64,000 bases of DNA, from the NCBI RefSeq assembly GCF_003985155.1, contig NZ_ML133691.1, forward strand, positions 1-64,000. The letters are read 5' to 3'. Position 1 is the stretch's first letter. Each line of letters starts with the position of its first letter. The notes below the pieces were generated by a model. That model had not been told where the DNA came from. It did no database searches and saw nothing but the letters and a program-made list of their open reading frames with translations. Of the stretch, positions 9,054-16,854 are shown piece by piece. The stretch is from Rhizobium vallis (GTDB lineage: Bacteria; Pseudomonadota; Alphaproteobacteria; Rhizobiales; Rhizobiaceae). A program made the position numbers and the translations under genes.

Positions 9054-9072
9054 AACTATACACATTGTATAT
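9054..9072. promoter_or_regulatory. Predicted TetR operator, copy 2
   Basis: AACTATACACATTGTATAT contains a perfect inverted repeat TATACA-cat-TGTATA and matches the 7109-7127 site. It ends 42 bases before the VOC gene start, in the promoter position. Confidence 0.65.
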
Positions 9073-9114
9073 TAAAAATTGGGCCCCACAAAGGAGGTCC
9101 GGAAAAGGAAAGTG

Positions 9115-9513
9115 ATGTCCAAAATGATGATTGTGAACCTGCCTGTGCGCGACCTGTCTGCGTCGACGGCGTTCTACGTAGCCTTAGGCGGCACTGTTAA
9201 TGCGCAGTTTTCGGGCGAGAAATCCACTTCACTCATGTTCTCAGACTCAGTCGGGGTGATGCTGCTCACCCATGACCACTACAATGAATTTACCCAACGC
9301 CCGATTGGCGACGCACGGCGCGACAGTCAGGTGATGATCGTCCTCACTGTCGGCGATCGCGACACTGTCGATGCGACGCTGGCGAGCGCAGTTGCAGCAG
9401 GCGGTCGCGCCGACCCTAATCCTGCACAGGACCTTGGGTTCATGTATAATCGCCATGTTGAAGACCCAGATGGTTATGTTTGGGAAATCGTCTGGATGAA
9501 CCTGCAAGGCTAG
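9115..9513 (+). CDS. VOC-superfamily (glyoxalase/extradiol-dioxygenase-fold) protein
   Basis: A 132-residue protein with the VOC pattern: an opening strand MIVNLPVRDLSASTAFY, a mid-protein loop, and a closing HVEDPDGYVWEIVWM with the typical DPDG turn and a metal-ligand-position Glu. Such proteins act on or sequester small electrophiles, or confer drug resistance by binding. The start is the ATG in GGAAAAGGAAAGTG-ATG; an in-frame TTG lies 36 bases upstream but lacks homology. The promoter carries the second TetR-type operator, tying it to the flavoprotein operon. Confidence 0.88.
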   Translation: MSKMMIVNLPVRDLSASTAFYVALGGTVNAQFSGEKSTSLMFSDSVGVMLLTHDHYNEFTQRPIGDARRDSQVMIVLTVGDRDTVDATLASAVAAGGRADPNPAQDLGFMYNRHVEDPDGYVWEIVWMNLQG

Positions 9514-9879
9514 GCACGCGCGAACCGGCCATTCGAGATGGCCCATTTCGACGAATACTTAAATTAGATCAGCGACCTTCCGCTTCCTGCAGCGAGGCCA
9601 GCCTGTCGAGAGCGGCCGGGCTCACAGCGTCAAAAAGTCCGCTGCATTCAAGTCATGCAAATCCACGCGGTGGAGCGCAAGAATGTCGCCATGGCCGAAG
9701 TCGGACGGCGCTTCATACGCATGCTCTTTGACGTCTTTGATCCAAGTTGATCACATCGTGCTGACCATTGGCATTGGAGTGCAAATATCTGAATGCCTCG
9801 ATCGTAGACGCACCAAACAGGACGCGGCGAAAAATTAGAATCGCCAAGGTTTAGCCGATCAAAAAACAGGAGTGCAATC
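9514..9879. other. Intergenic, nothing recognised
   Basis: No convincing gene in either strand. One short rightward frame (about 9655-9750, MQIHAVERKNVAMAEVG...) looks protein-like but has no recognised relative and may be a gene fragment. Confidence 0.4.
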
Positions 9880-10296
9880 ATGAGTGATACAGCCAAAAAC
9901 GAGCAGGTCGTCCGTCAGCTTTACGACTGTATCCGGCGAAACGACGCCCGCGGCTTCGCGGCAGTCGTTTCGGAGAAGCATACGGATCATTCGAACGGCA
10001 GGAATGGTCCGGCGGGATTTGCGCAAGCCGTCGATAACATCCACAAAGCGTATTCCGAGCTCAAGAGCGAGTTACAGTTGGTCGTAGCAAGCGGAGACCT
10101 GGTCGTTGCTCAATGGCGCGAGACCGGCGTGCATACGGGCCGGTTCTTCAATCTGAAACCCACCAATAAACCGTTTGAGGCGACGGGTCTCAACATGTAC
10201 CGCGTCGTCGACGGCAAGATCGTGGATTCCTGGATTTCAGTCGATCCCCGGACGATTCGCGCGCAGCAGGCTGCTCAGGCTGCAGTCGACGGCTGA
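9880..10296 (+). CDS. NTF2-like / SnoaL-like ester cyclase family protein
   Basis: A 138-residue cone-fold protein: an opening helix NEQVVRQLYDCIRRNDARGFAAVV, then ADHSNG-type His/Asp positions, a middle VASGDLVVAQWRETGVHTG and a closing GLNMYRVVDGKIVDSWISVD, all typical of the SnoaL/ester-cyclase branch. Members catalyse ring closures or hydrolysis, or are simply small-ligand binders. The neighbours give no substrate. A CAGGAG ribosome site precedes the ATG. Confidence 0.88.
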   Translation: MSDTAKNEQVVRQLYDCIRRNDARGFAAVVSEKHTDHSNGRNGPAGFAQAVDNIHKAYSELKSELQLVVASGDLVVAQWRETGVHTGRFFNLKPTNKPFEATGLNMYRVVDGKIVDSWISVDPRTIRAQQAAQAAVDG

Positions 10297-10628
10297 CTGT
10301 GCTGGCGGATTAGGGCCGATCGCCACATCGCCAGGATGGACGTGACGGCGGACGCCGAAGAAGGCCAGACAAGGGCGCGACGACGTTCGCAATTTGTTGA
10401 ACAGAGCCAGAAGATGATGGGCGCGGCGATATAGATCGCGCACATGAAGTTGTGGGCGCATCGATCGGAACAGGTATTGACGCGCGACCTGTGCCGGGCG
10501 GGCCGCTGACCTTGGCCCAGGCAGCGCTTCAACCGCCTACGACTAAGAAAACAGTGATCCGAGCGTCCCGTAGCTCCAAAGCGTGCCTCGTCCCACTCCT
10601 CATTCAAACTTGATCGAGAACACCTCAT
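10297..10628. other. Degraded coding-like spacer
   Basis: No intact gene. One rightward frame is protein-like from about 10330 (a basic stretch, then FVEQSQKMMGAAI), meets a TAG, and continues IAHMKLWAHRS. The IA-K-WAH segment recurs in diverged form just after the next gene (see the repeat at 10434/11371). This suggests remains of an old gene pair. Confidence 0.35.
10434..10467 (+). repeat. Imperfect 34-bp direct repeat, left copy
   Basis: This segment matches 11371-11404 at 29 of 34 positions. Both copies can be read as IA-x-x-K-x-WAH in one frame, so they may be remnants of related coding sequences. They flank the methyltransferase gene. Confidence 0.5.
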
Positions 10629-11366
10629 ATGCTCGACCATCTTTTCGCCGACCCCTACCTTGCAGCCGTTTATGATGCCTTGTACCCGAGGTCCGCACGC
10701 GAGGATTATGATTTCTATCTTTCCCGCATTATAACAGCAGACGCTGTGCTTGATGTCGGCTGTGGAACGGGCACCCTCCTCCACGAGGCTCGCCTGGCCG
10801 GACATTTGGGGCGGCTTTGCGGGATCGACCCAGCACCTGGCGTATTGAATCGCGCACGAACGCGCCCAGACATTGAATGGGTTCTCGGCGATCTCCAATC
10901 GGCCGGTTGGACAGCGCAGTTTGATCTCGTTGTGATGACTGGGCACGCATTCCAGGCCATTGTCAGCGACGAAGACCTTCGGGATTTCATGGCGGCTGTA
11001 CGACACGCTCTTGTGCCAGGTGGATGTTTCGCTTTCGAAACGCGGAATCCTTCGGTGCGCGCGTGGGAGCACTGGACGCCTGAGAATGCTGTGATCGTTG
11101 AACTACCTGACGGGTCATTGGTGCAGGTCACAACAGAGGTCGTCATCCCTTTCGATGGACAGACGCTGACATTTGCCCACAGGTTCTACGGAAAGCATCG
11201 GAGCCTTCCGCGGGTTAGTCAGAGCACCTTGCGATTCCTTCAGGCGGATGAACTATCTAGCCTCTTGGAAAGCGCGGGGCTACGGATCGAGCAGCGATTC
11301 GGCGGCTTTGACGGCAGCCCGCTTGGACCGTCGAGCCCCGAGATTATCACTTTCGCAACTAGATGA
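10629..11366 (+). CDS. Class I SAM-dependent methyltransferase
   Basis: A 245-residue Rossmann-fold methyltransferase. LDVGCGTGT (41-49) is the SAM-binding motif I, CGIDPAPGVL gives the acidic residue at the end of strand 2, and FDLVVMTGHAFQ is motif IV. The C-terminal part (RFYGKHRS, then LRFLQADELSSLLESAGL) resembles the UbiE/small-molecule methyltransferase type. The substrate is unknown. It is monocistronic and framed by the 34-bp direct repeat, compatible with insertion as a unit. Confidence 0.9.
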   Translation: MLDHLFADPYLAAVYDALYPRSAREDYDFYLSRIITADAVLDVGCGTGTLLHEARLAGHLGRLCGIDPAPGVLNRARTRPDIEWVLGDLQSAGWTAQFDLVVMTGHAFQAIVSDEDLRDFMAAVRHALVPGGCFAFETRNPSVRAWEHWTPENAVIVELPDGSLVQVTTEVVIPFDGQTLTFAHRFYGKHRSLPRVSQSTLRFLQADELSSLLESAGLRIEQRFGGFDGSPLGPSSPEIITFATR

Positions 11367-11932
11367 ACCAGATCGCGGACGTGAAGATGTGGGCGCATTG
11401 ATTGTCAAGCGAAGCGAAGGTCCACCCCGCCCTGGTCACGGGTGAAAAGGTCACCGACGTGATGGCTGCCGAGGAAGATATAGATTATCCGGAAAGGGTC
11501 AAGCGATAGAGACCGAACGTGTGGTTGTCGCCGCAGGCAACGACTCCACGCCGACGAAGGTCGCATTGCCGATGGCGAGCCGGACATCCTCAAGTCAACC
11601 CGTAGGCAGCGAGTCGCGACAGATCTGCCTGCACCCGCATTGCGGGACGCACCTCCTGAACTCGACATTCCGACGCCGGAGATTTGACTAAGCGCCGTCG
11701 GGCTGATTACTCTCGCGAACTCGCTGGCAGAGATGAACGATGGGGTTCCTCCCTCCGAAGAAGCCATCACCTTGAACGAGATCATCAAGCTAGCGAGTTC
11801 CATCAATCACTGTTATGCCGCACGAGGAAAATCGCGTAGTCGATGATCTGGATAGGGCCTTCGCGGACCTGAAACCCGCTATTGATTTTGTCATTCAAAT
11901 GCATTACGTTGCTATTAATTTTGGAGATAGCA
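11367..11932. other. Decayed coding-like region with in-frame stops
   Basis: No intact gene. From about 11520 one rightward frame reads HADEGRIADGEPDILK, then PAPALRDAPPELDIPTPEI, a TGA near 11687, then SLAEMNDGVPPSEEAIT and LNEIIKLASSINHCY before a stop near 11842. Composition is protein-like but I recognise no family. It may be a gene broken by one nonsense change. The right copy of the direct repeat is at its start. Confidence 0.35.
11371..11404 (+). repeat. Imperfect 34-bp direct repeat, right copy
   Basis: Partner of 10434-10467 (29 of 34 identical), starting 5 bases after the methyltransferase stop codon. Confidence 0.5.
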
Positions 11933-12241
11933 ATGGCTGCAAACGCACTTGTCCAAACACGCATTGATGCCGAAGTTCGGGATCGTGCTTCCGCCGTCCT
12001 TGAGAACATGGGCCTGACGGTATCGGACGTGGTCCGCATCCTACTCACCCGGACTGCCAATGAAGGTGCGCTGCCTCTTGAACTTTTTTCGGGAAGCGAG
12101 GCTCACGATGCTTGGTTTCGCACGAAGGTGCTCGAAGCACTGAACGACACTCGGCCGGACGTGTCTGATGATGAAGTCGAGGCGCACTTCGCGGAGCGCC
12201 GGGCGACAGCGCGCGTCAAAGCGGGTGCTCTCAAATCGTGA
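11933..12241 (+). CDS. RelB/DinJ-family antitoxin
   Basis: A 102-residue antitoxin with a ribbon-helix-helix N-terminus (ALVQTRIDAEVRDRASAVL, then NMGLTVSDVVRILLTRTA), the classic RelB/DinJ pattern, and an acidic C-terminal tail that would wrap the toxin. An in-frame start 51 bases upstream exists, but GGAGA directly before 11933 and homology favour this one. Its stop overlaps the start of the toxin gene, as is usual for translational coupling. Because the toxin gene is frameshifted, the antitoxin is now an orphan if the sequence is right. Confidence 0.9.
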   Translation: MAANALVQTRIDAEVRDRASAVLENMGLTVSDVVRILLTRTANEGALPLELFSGSEAHDAWFRTKVLEALNDTRPDVSDDEVEAHFAERRATARVKAGALKS

Positions 12242-12527
12242 AGCTTACATGGTCTGCGTTCGCGGTGTCGGATCGCGACGCCATATTCACCTATATCGAG
12301 GCAGACAATCCTTCGGCCGTTATCATGATCGACGAACGGATCGTGGCCACGCGCCGCTTGGTCGATTTTCCAGCAAGCGTCGAGTTGGAAGAATTGCTGG
12401 GACTCGCGAACTGGCAATCAACGGAACGCCATATATCGCTGCATATGCCGTTACCGAAACAGTAGTTCGTGTCCTACGCGTCCTTCATGGCTCGCAGGAA
12501 TGGCGCGACACTTTGCCCAGCATCTAA
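12238..12527 (+). pseudogene. RelE/ParE-family toxin, frameshifted
   Basis: The first part (12238 to about 12378) reads MKLTWSAFAVSDRDAIFTYI and ERIVATRRLVDFPAS. The rest continues in a neighbouring frame as RVGRIAGTRELAINGTPYI, AAYAVTETVVRVLRVLHG and SQEWRDTLPSI, ending at a TAA at 12525-12527. Together these give a full-length RelE/ParE-type ribosome-dependent nuclease or gyrase toxin of about 96 residues. One base is missing near 12380. As it stands, translation in the first frame would give a 75-residue product lacking the catalytic C-terminal half. Confidence 0.85.
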
Positions 12528-12689
12528 GTTTCCACGCTACGCGCATACGCTACGTCTGAGACAACTACCGGCTTCACCCCCAAAGCTGCAGTTGGGATCC
12601 ACGAGACCGCACTGGGTCCGAGCCGGGTAGCCGTAGTCGCTAAGTTGTATTGAAAATCAAGGCTTGACGCTCGGAAAGCGACGGGTCGA

Positions 12690-13020
12690 CGGTTCGAGTT
12701 GGTTCAAGGCGAGCAACTGCGCTATATATCTCGAAGCGCTCCGGGCTCCGGCAGTATCATGATCGGCACGACAAAGGAGGCATTCTTCTCGCTCGAAGCT
12801 TGGCCGAATTTCTCAAGGCGTCGCCACTTAATCTTAAAGTTGCCCTCAACCTCGATGGCGGACCCATCGCCTGCCGCAGCGTGCTGCTGAACGGGTATAG
12901 CCAAAAGTTTATGCTCGATCGGAGGCGCAGGTCGACGACGACAACGTCAAATGGCTGCGCTGCCCGATTCCTCAGGCCACCTGGCCATGCCAATGGTTTT
13001 GACGGTAGAGTGGAAACAAC
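12690..13020 (+). pseudogene. Remnant of phosphodiester glycosidase (DUF2233) family gene
   Basis: One frame reads RHDKGGILLARSLAEFLKAS, PLNLKVALNLDGGPIAC and SVLLNGYSQKF. A second frame then gives SGHLAMPMVLTV. This matches the C-terminal core of the DUF2233 / phosphodiester glycosidase fold, where the LDGG and the closing P-x-VL strand are conserved. The parts are in different frames and no N-terminus is seen, so this is a decayed gene. Exact ends are uncertain. Confidence 0.55.
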
Positions 13021-13277
13021 TCCGCCAGGCATATCGGTCGCGATGGTCCCCGACGGACAAGATCAGGTTGCTCAGCGGGATGAGGGACGATTTCGAGCTG
13101 AAATCTAGGTGCAGCGCAATGTTCACGCCGTCTGGCCCAAGCATTGTCGTCATTTTTTGTTTGATAGCCTTGCTCCCCGCAAGCAGGCGTAACATTCTAC
13201 GCCTAAAGCATCCTAACTGGACAGCGCTTGCCTGAAGGACTTATGATTGAAGTCCCGATTAATGCGATGCTTCTAAC

Positions 13278-13898
13278 ATGAATATGGTCAAGCCGCCTTT
13301 GCCGTCCGAAAGCAACCGAGAGGATAAGGTCCAATCGAATCCGGTGCGGCTTGGTGCACGCCTCAAGCTTGCGCGGCAGACGCGCGGCTTGACGTTGAAG
13401 GCACTGGCGCTGGCTGCGGATTGTTCAGAAAGCCTGCTGTCCAAGATCGAAAACGGCAAAGCTTCGCCATCGTTGCCCATGCTGCACCGGCTGGTGCAGG
13501 CGCTCGATTCCAATATCGGCTGGATGTTCGAGGAGACGGATGCCGATGAGGGAGTGGTATTTCGCGCTGGCACGCGGCCGCTGATCTCGCTCGATCCGCT
13601 GCGGCGCGGCGAAGGCATATCGCTCGAACGCATCATTCCCTATTCGCAGGGCCATCTGCTTCAGTGCAACATTCATCATATCGATGTCAGTGGTGAGAGC
13701 GCCGGACCGATCCAGCATGTCGGCGAAGAAGTGGGGTACGTGCTCATCGGCGAAATCGAGTTAATGATCGGCGAAAAGACCTTTCGGCTGTCTGCCGGAG
13801 ACAGTTTCGTGTTCAATTCCGAACTTGCCCATTGGTATCGCAATGTCGGCAACCAGCAGGCCTCGATTTTCTGGGTCAATACGCCGCCAACATTCTAA
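13278..13898 (+). CDS. XRE-family regulator with C-terminal cupin sensor
   Basis: A 206-residue regulator. The N-terminal HTH at about 25-80 (LGARLKLARQTRGLTLKALA, then CSESLLSKIENGKASPSLPMLHRLVQAL) is followed by a cupin_2 barrel at about 125-200 (GEEVGYVLIGEIELMIGEK, LSAGDSFVFNSELAHWYRN). In this family the cupin binds the inducer, often an amino acid, polyamine or catabolic intermediate. It lies 136 bases before the ABC/catabolic operon, and the gap holds two 13-bp palindromes, so it most likely controls that operon and responds to its substrate. Confidence 0.92.
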   Translation: MNMVKPPLPSESNREDKVQSNPVRLGARLKLARQTRGLTLKALALAADCSESLLSKIENGKASPSLPMLHRLVQALDSNIGWMFEETDADEGVVFRAGTRPLISLDPLRRGEGISLERIIPYSQGHLLQCNIHHIDVSGESAGPIQHVGEEVGYVLIGEIELMIGEKTFRLSAGDSFVFNSELAHWYRNVGNQQASIFWVNTPPTF

Positions 13899-13944
13899 AT
13901 TTTCTCAGAAAAATCTACTTCTTCATTTTTCCGATCATTGCCAT

Positions 13945-13957
13945 TCAAGTGACTTGA
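13945..13957. promoter_or_regulatory. Operator palindrome 1 of catabolic operon
   Basis: TCAAGTGACTTGA is a perfect palindrome around a central G. Its centre is exactly 20 bp (two helical turns) from that of the next copy. Confidence 0.75.
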
Positions 13958-13964
13958 CAAGAAT

Positions 13965-13977
13965 TCAAGTCACTTGA
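13965..13977. promoter_or_regulatory. Operator palindrome 2 of catabolic operon
   Basis: TCAAGTCACTTGA is a perfect palindrome around a central C, with the same 6-bp arms as copy 1. It lies 57 bases before the binding-protein gene. The pair is the likely target of the upstream XRE-cupin regulator. Confidence 0.75.
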
Positions 13978-14034
13978 ATAATGCTTCTTGTAAATTCTGT
14001 TGCCGCCCGCGGCTTCTAACAAGGGGAACCTAAA

Positions 14035-14976
14035 ATGGGTCGGACCAAATATCTCCTCGGCTGCGCTGCAGCCGTTGCCATGACACTTTCCATGGGTGTT
14101 TCAAGCGCCTTTGCCGATACTTTCGCGCTCGTCACCATCAATCAGCAGGCACTCTTCTTCAACCAGATCAATGATGGTGCCAACGCCGCCGCCAAAGCTG
14201 CCGGCGTCGATCTCGTCATCTTTAATGCCAACAACGTGCCCTCGGCGCAGAACGATGCGATCGAGACCTATATCACTCAGAAGGTCGACGGCATCATTCT
14301 GGTCGCCATCGATGTCAACGGCGTGAAGCCGGCCATCACTGCTGCTAAGAATGCCGGCATTCCGGTCATCGCCATCGATGCGCAGATTCCGGAAGGCGAC
14401 AACATCGCCTTCGTCGGTGTCGACAACACCGCAGCCGGCGCCGAGATCGGCAAGTTCTTCTCCGACTACGTGAAGAGCGACATGGGTGGTGCTGCAAAGG
14501 TCGGCGTCGTCGGCGCGCTCAACTCCTTCATCCAGAACCAGCGCCTTGATGGCTTCAAGGCAGCCGTGGGTAAGGGCGGCCAGAAGGTTGAATTCCTCAA
14601 CACCGTCGACGGCCAGAACGTACAGGATGTCGCGCTATCCGCTGCCGAAAACCTGATGACCGCTAACCCCGACATGACGGCGCTCTATGCTACCGGCGAG
14701 CCGGCGTTGCTCGGCGCGGTTTCCGCCGTCGCCAGCCAGGGGCGCGGTGATAGCATCAAGGTCTTCGGCTGGGATCTGACGAAGTCCGCCATCGATGGCA
14801 TCGACCAGGGGTTCGTCACGGCAGTGATCCAGCAGGACCCGGCCGGTGAGGGCAAGGCCGCGGTCGAAGCGCTCGTCAAGGTCAAGAAGGGCGAAAAGAT
14901 CGAGCCGATCATCAACGTGCCGGTCACCATCGTCACCAAGGCGAATGTCGATCAGTATCGCGACGTGTTCAAGTAA
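14035..14976 (+). CDS. Periplasmic sugar-binding protein of ribose-type ABC transporter
   Basis: A 313-residue type I periplasmic binding protein (RbsB/FrcB class). It has a signal peptide (residues 1-27, cut after SSAFA), then LVTINQQALFFNQINDGANA, NNVPSAQNDAIETYI, VDGIILVAIDVNGVKP and IPVIAIDAQIP, the standard D-ribose-family strand order. The QQALFF, DNTAAG and GWDLTK loops are expected ligand contacts. Ligand unknown, probably a pentose, nucleoside or related polar compound. It is the first gene of an eight-gene operon. A hairpin follows in the gap to the ATPase gene, which usually keeps binding-protein mRNA more abundant. Confidence 0.93.
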   Translation: MGRTKYLLGCAAAVAMTLSMGVSSAFADTFALVTINQQALFFNQINDGANAAAKAAGVDLVIFNANNVPSAQNDAIETYITQKVDGIILVAIDVNGVKPAITAAKNAGIPVIAIDAQIPEGDNIAFVGVDNTAAGAEIGKFFSDYVKSDMGGAAKVGVVGALNSFIQNQRLDGFKAAVGKGGQKVEFLNTVDGQNVQDVALSAAENLMTANPDMTALYATGEPALLGAVSAVASQGRGDSIKVFGWDLTKSAIDGIDQGFVTAVIQQDPAGEGKAAVEALVKVKKGEKIEPIINVPVTIVTKANVDQYRDVFK

Positions 14977-14991
14977 GCCGAACTGCCGTCG

Positions 14992-15020
14992 CCGCCCGGC
15001 CTGACGATCAGGCTGGGCGG
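14992..15020 (+). promoter_or_regulatory. Intercistronic hairpin after binding-protein gene
   Basis: CCGCCCGGCCTGA at 14992-15004 and TCAGGCTGGGCGG at 15008-15020 form a 13-bp stem with one G-T pair and a 3-base loop, without a T-run. Such elements between a binding-protein gene and transporter genes stabilise or partly terminate the upstream mRNA. The position, 15 bases after the stop, fits that role. Confidence 0.6.
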
Positions 15021-15041
15021 CCGGATTTCCAGCAAGGGCCA

Positions 15042-15845
15042 TTGAATATGACCGACTCGCAAGTCAGCCGCGTCCGCATGACCGGCATTTCCAAGCGCTA
15101 TGGCGCTCTGCAATCGCTCGATAGCGCCTCGCTCGACCTGAAGCCGGGGGAAGTCCTCGGCCTGGTGGGTGACAACGGTGCGGGCAAGTCCACCATCAGC
15201 AAGGTTCTCTCCGGCGCGGTGATCCCGGATGCCGGTACGATTGAAATCGATGGCAGAGAAGTTGCCTTCACCTCGCCGGCCGATGCGCGTGCCGCCCGCA
15301 TCGAAATGGTCTACCAGGACCTGGCGCTCTGCGACACGATCGATGTCGCGGGTAATCTCTTCCTTGGTCGCGAGCCGAAACGGCGGGTGGCCGGCATACC
15401 GGTGCTCGACAAGAAGCTGATGCATGAGCGGGCGCGCGATATGCTCTCCAACCTCGGCATCGTCATTCCCGATACACGCATGAAGGTGGAAAATCTCTCG
15501 GGCGGCCAGCGCCAGTCCATCGCCATCGGCCGCGCTGCGTCCTTCAATCCTTCCGTGCTCATCATGGACGAGCCGACGGCAGCACTTGCCGTCGCCGAGG
15601 TGGAGGCGGTCCTCGAACTTATCCGTACCGTCTCGCAACGCGGCGTGTCCGTCATCCTCATCACGCATCGCCTGCAGGACCTCTTCCTCGTCTGCGACCG
15701 CATCCAGGTAATGTATGAGGGGCACAACGTGGCCGAGCGCCGGATCGAGGACACGAATATCGAGGACGTCGTCAATCTTATCGTCGGGCGAAAGTTTGCC
15801 GCCCGGTCCGCAAGCCACAACCGGGAAAAAGGCGTCTCCGCATGA
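15042..15845 (+). CDS. ABC transporter ATP-binding protein, single-domain (FrcA type)
   Basis: A 267-residue ATPase with Walker A GDNGAGKST, Q-loop YQD, signature LSGGQRQ and Walker B VLIMDEPTA followed by the His switch ITHR. The sequence style matches the CUT2 ribose/fructose group, but with one ATPase domain rather than the fused pair of RbsA, as in rhizobial FrcA. The stop overlaps the permease start by 4 bases (ATGA), implying coupled translation. It energises uptake with the binding protein before it and the permease after it. Confidence 0.93.
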   Translation: MNMTDSQVSRVRMTGISKRYGALQSLDSASLDLKPGEVLGLVGDNGAGKSTISKVLSGAVIPDAGTIEIDGREVAFTSPADARAARIEMVYQDLALCDTIDVAGNLFLGREPKRRVAGIPVLDKKLMHERARDMLSNLGIVIPDTRMKVENLSGGQRQSIAIGRAASFNPSVLIMDEPTAALAVAEVEAVLELIRTVSQRGVSVILITHRLQDLFLVCDRIQVMYEGHNVAERRIEDTNIEDVVNLIVGRKFAARSASHNREKGVSA

Positions 15846-16852
15846 GTTCCGAACCCAACGCCTATGCCAGCCATCCGCCTCGCATGCGCAAGGCGACGAT
15901 CCTCGACAAGTTCGTGGCCAACGGCGGCGTCATGTCGATCGCGCTGTTCTTCGTGGTCTGTTGCCTGTTCTTCTCGATGACGACCGATGCCTTCCTGACC
16001 GCGCCGAACCTCCTCAACGTGATCAGGCAATCCGCCCCGCTGCTCATCGTCGCCGCAGCCATGACCTTCGTCATCACAACCGGCGGCATCGACCTTTCAG
16101 TCGGCTCCGTTCTTGCCTTGACAGCTACACTTTCGGCCGCAGCCCTTCAGGCCGGCGTGCCCTGGCCACTTGCTATCGTGCTGATGCTTTTGCTCGGCGG
16201 CGTTGTGGGCGTCATCCAGGGTTACTTCATCGCCTACGAGCGCATCCCTGCTTTCATCGTCACGCTCGCCGGCCTTTCTGTGATCCGTGGCTTCGCGCTG
16301 CTCATCACCGGCGGCTATTCGATCCCCATCGAGCCGACGAGCCCCTTCGTAGCGCTCGGCCGCGCCTGGCTGCTCGGCATTCCGGCTCCGGCGCTGATCG
16401 CAATTGTCATTCTCGCTATCGCCTACATCGTCTTCAACGAAACCCATTTCGGCCGCTACGTCACGGGCGTCGGGGCCAATGCCGAGGCGACTCGGCGGGC
16501 AGGCGTCAATACGCGCCGGGTCATCCTCTGGGTTTATGTGCTCTCGGGCACGGCGGCCGCGGTGGCCGGCGTTATCCTCTCCGCCCGTCTCGGTTCCGGC
16601 TCCTCGAATGCGGGACAGGGTTTTGAGCTGGATGTGATCGCAGCCGTCGTGCTCGGCGGCACCAGCCTCTTTGGCGGACGCGGTTCACTGGTAGGTACGA
16701 TCCTGGGCGCACTCACCGTCGCGGTGCTCGCAAACGGCCTCATCCTCTCGCATCTGTCGCCCTTCTTCACGCCAATCGTCACCGGCGTCATCATCCTGGT
16801 CGCGATCTGGCTGAATTTCCGCCTGTTCCGCGGTGCCGCCAAGGGGCGCTGA
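15842..16852 (+). CDS. ABC transporter permease, ribose-type
   Basis: A 336-residue permease of the CUT2 (RbsC/FrcC) group with about 8-10 hydrophobic segments. ITTGGIDLSVGSVLAL after the second segment and AAVVLGGTSLFGGRGS near residue 270 are the family signatures, the latter being the cytoplasmic coupling region. ATGA overlap with the ATPase gene. Only one permease gene is present, so it should act as a homodimer. The next gene starts two bases after its stop codon. Confidence 0.93.
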   Translation: MSSEPNAYASHPPRMRKATILDKFVANGGVMSIALFFVVCCLFFSMTTDAFLTAPNLLNVIRQSAPLLIVAAAMTFVITTGGIDLSVGSVLALTATLSAAALQAGVPWPLAIVLMLLLGGVVGVIQGYFIAYERIPAFIVTLAGLSVIRGFALLITGGYSIPIEPTSPFVALGRAWLLGIPAPALIAIVILAIAYIVFNETHFGRYVTGVGANAEATRRAGVNTRRVILWVYVLSGTAAAVAGVILSARLGSGSSNAGQGFELDVIAAVVLGGTSLFGGRGSLVGTILGALTVAVLANGLILSHLSPFFTPIVTGVIILVAIWLNFRLFRGAAKGR

Positions 16853-16854
16853 GA

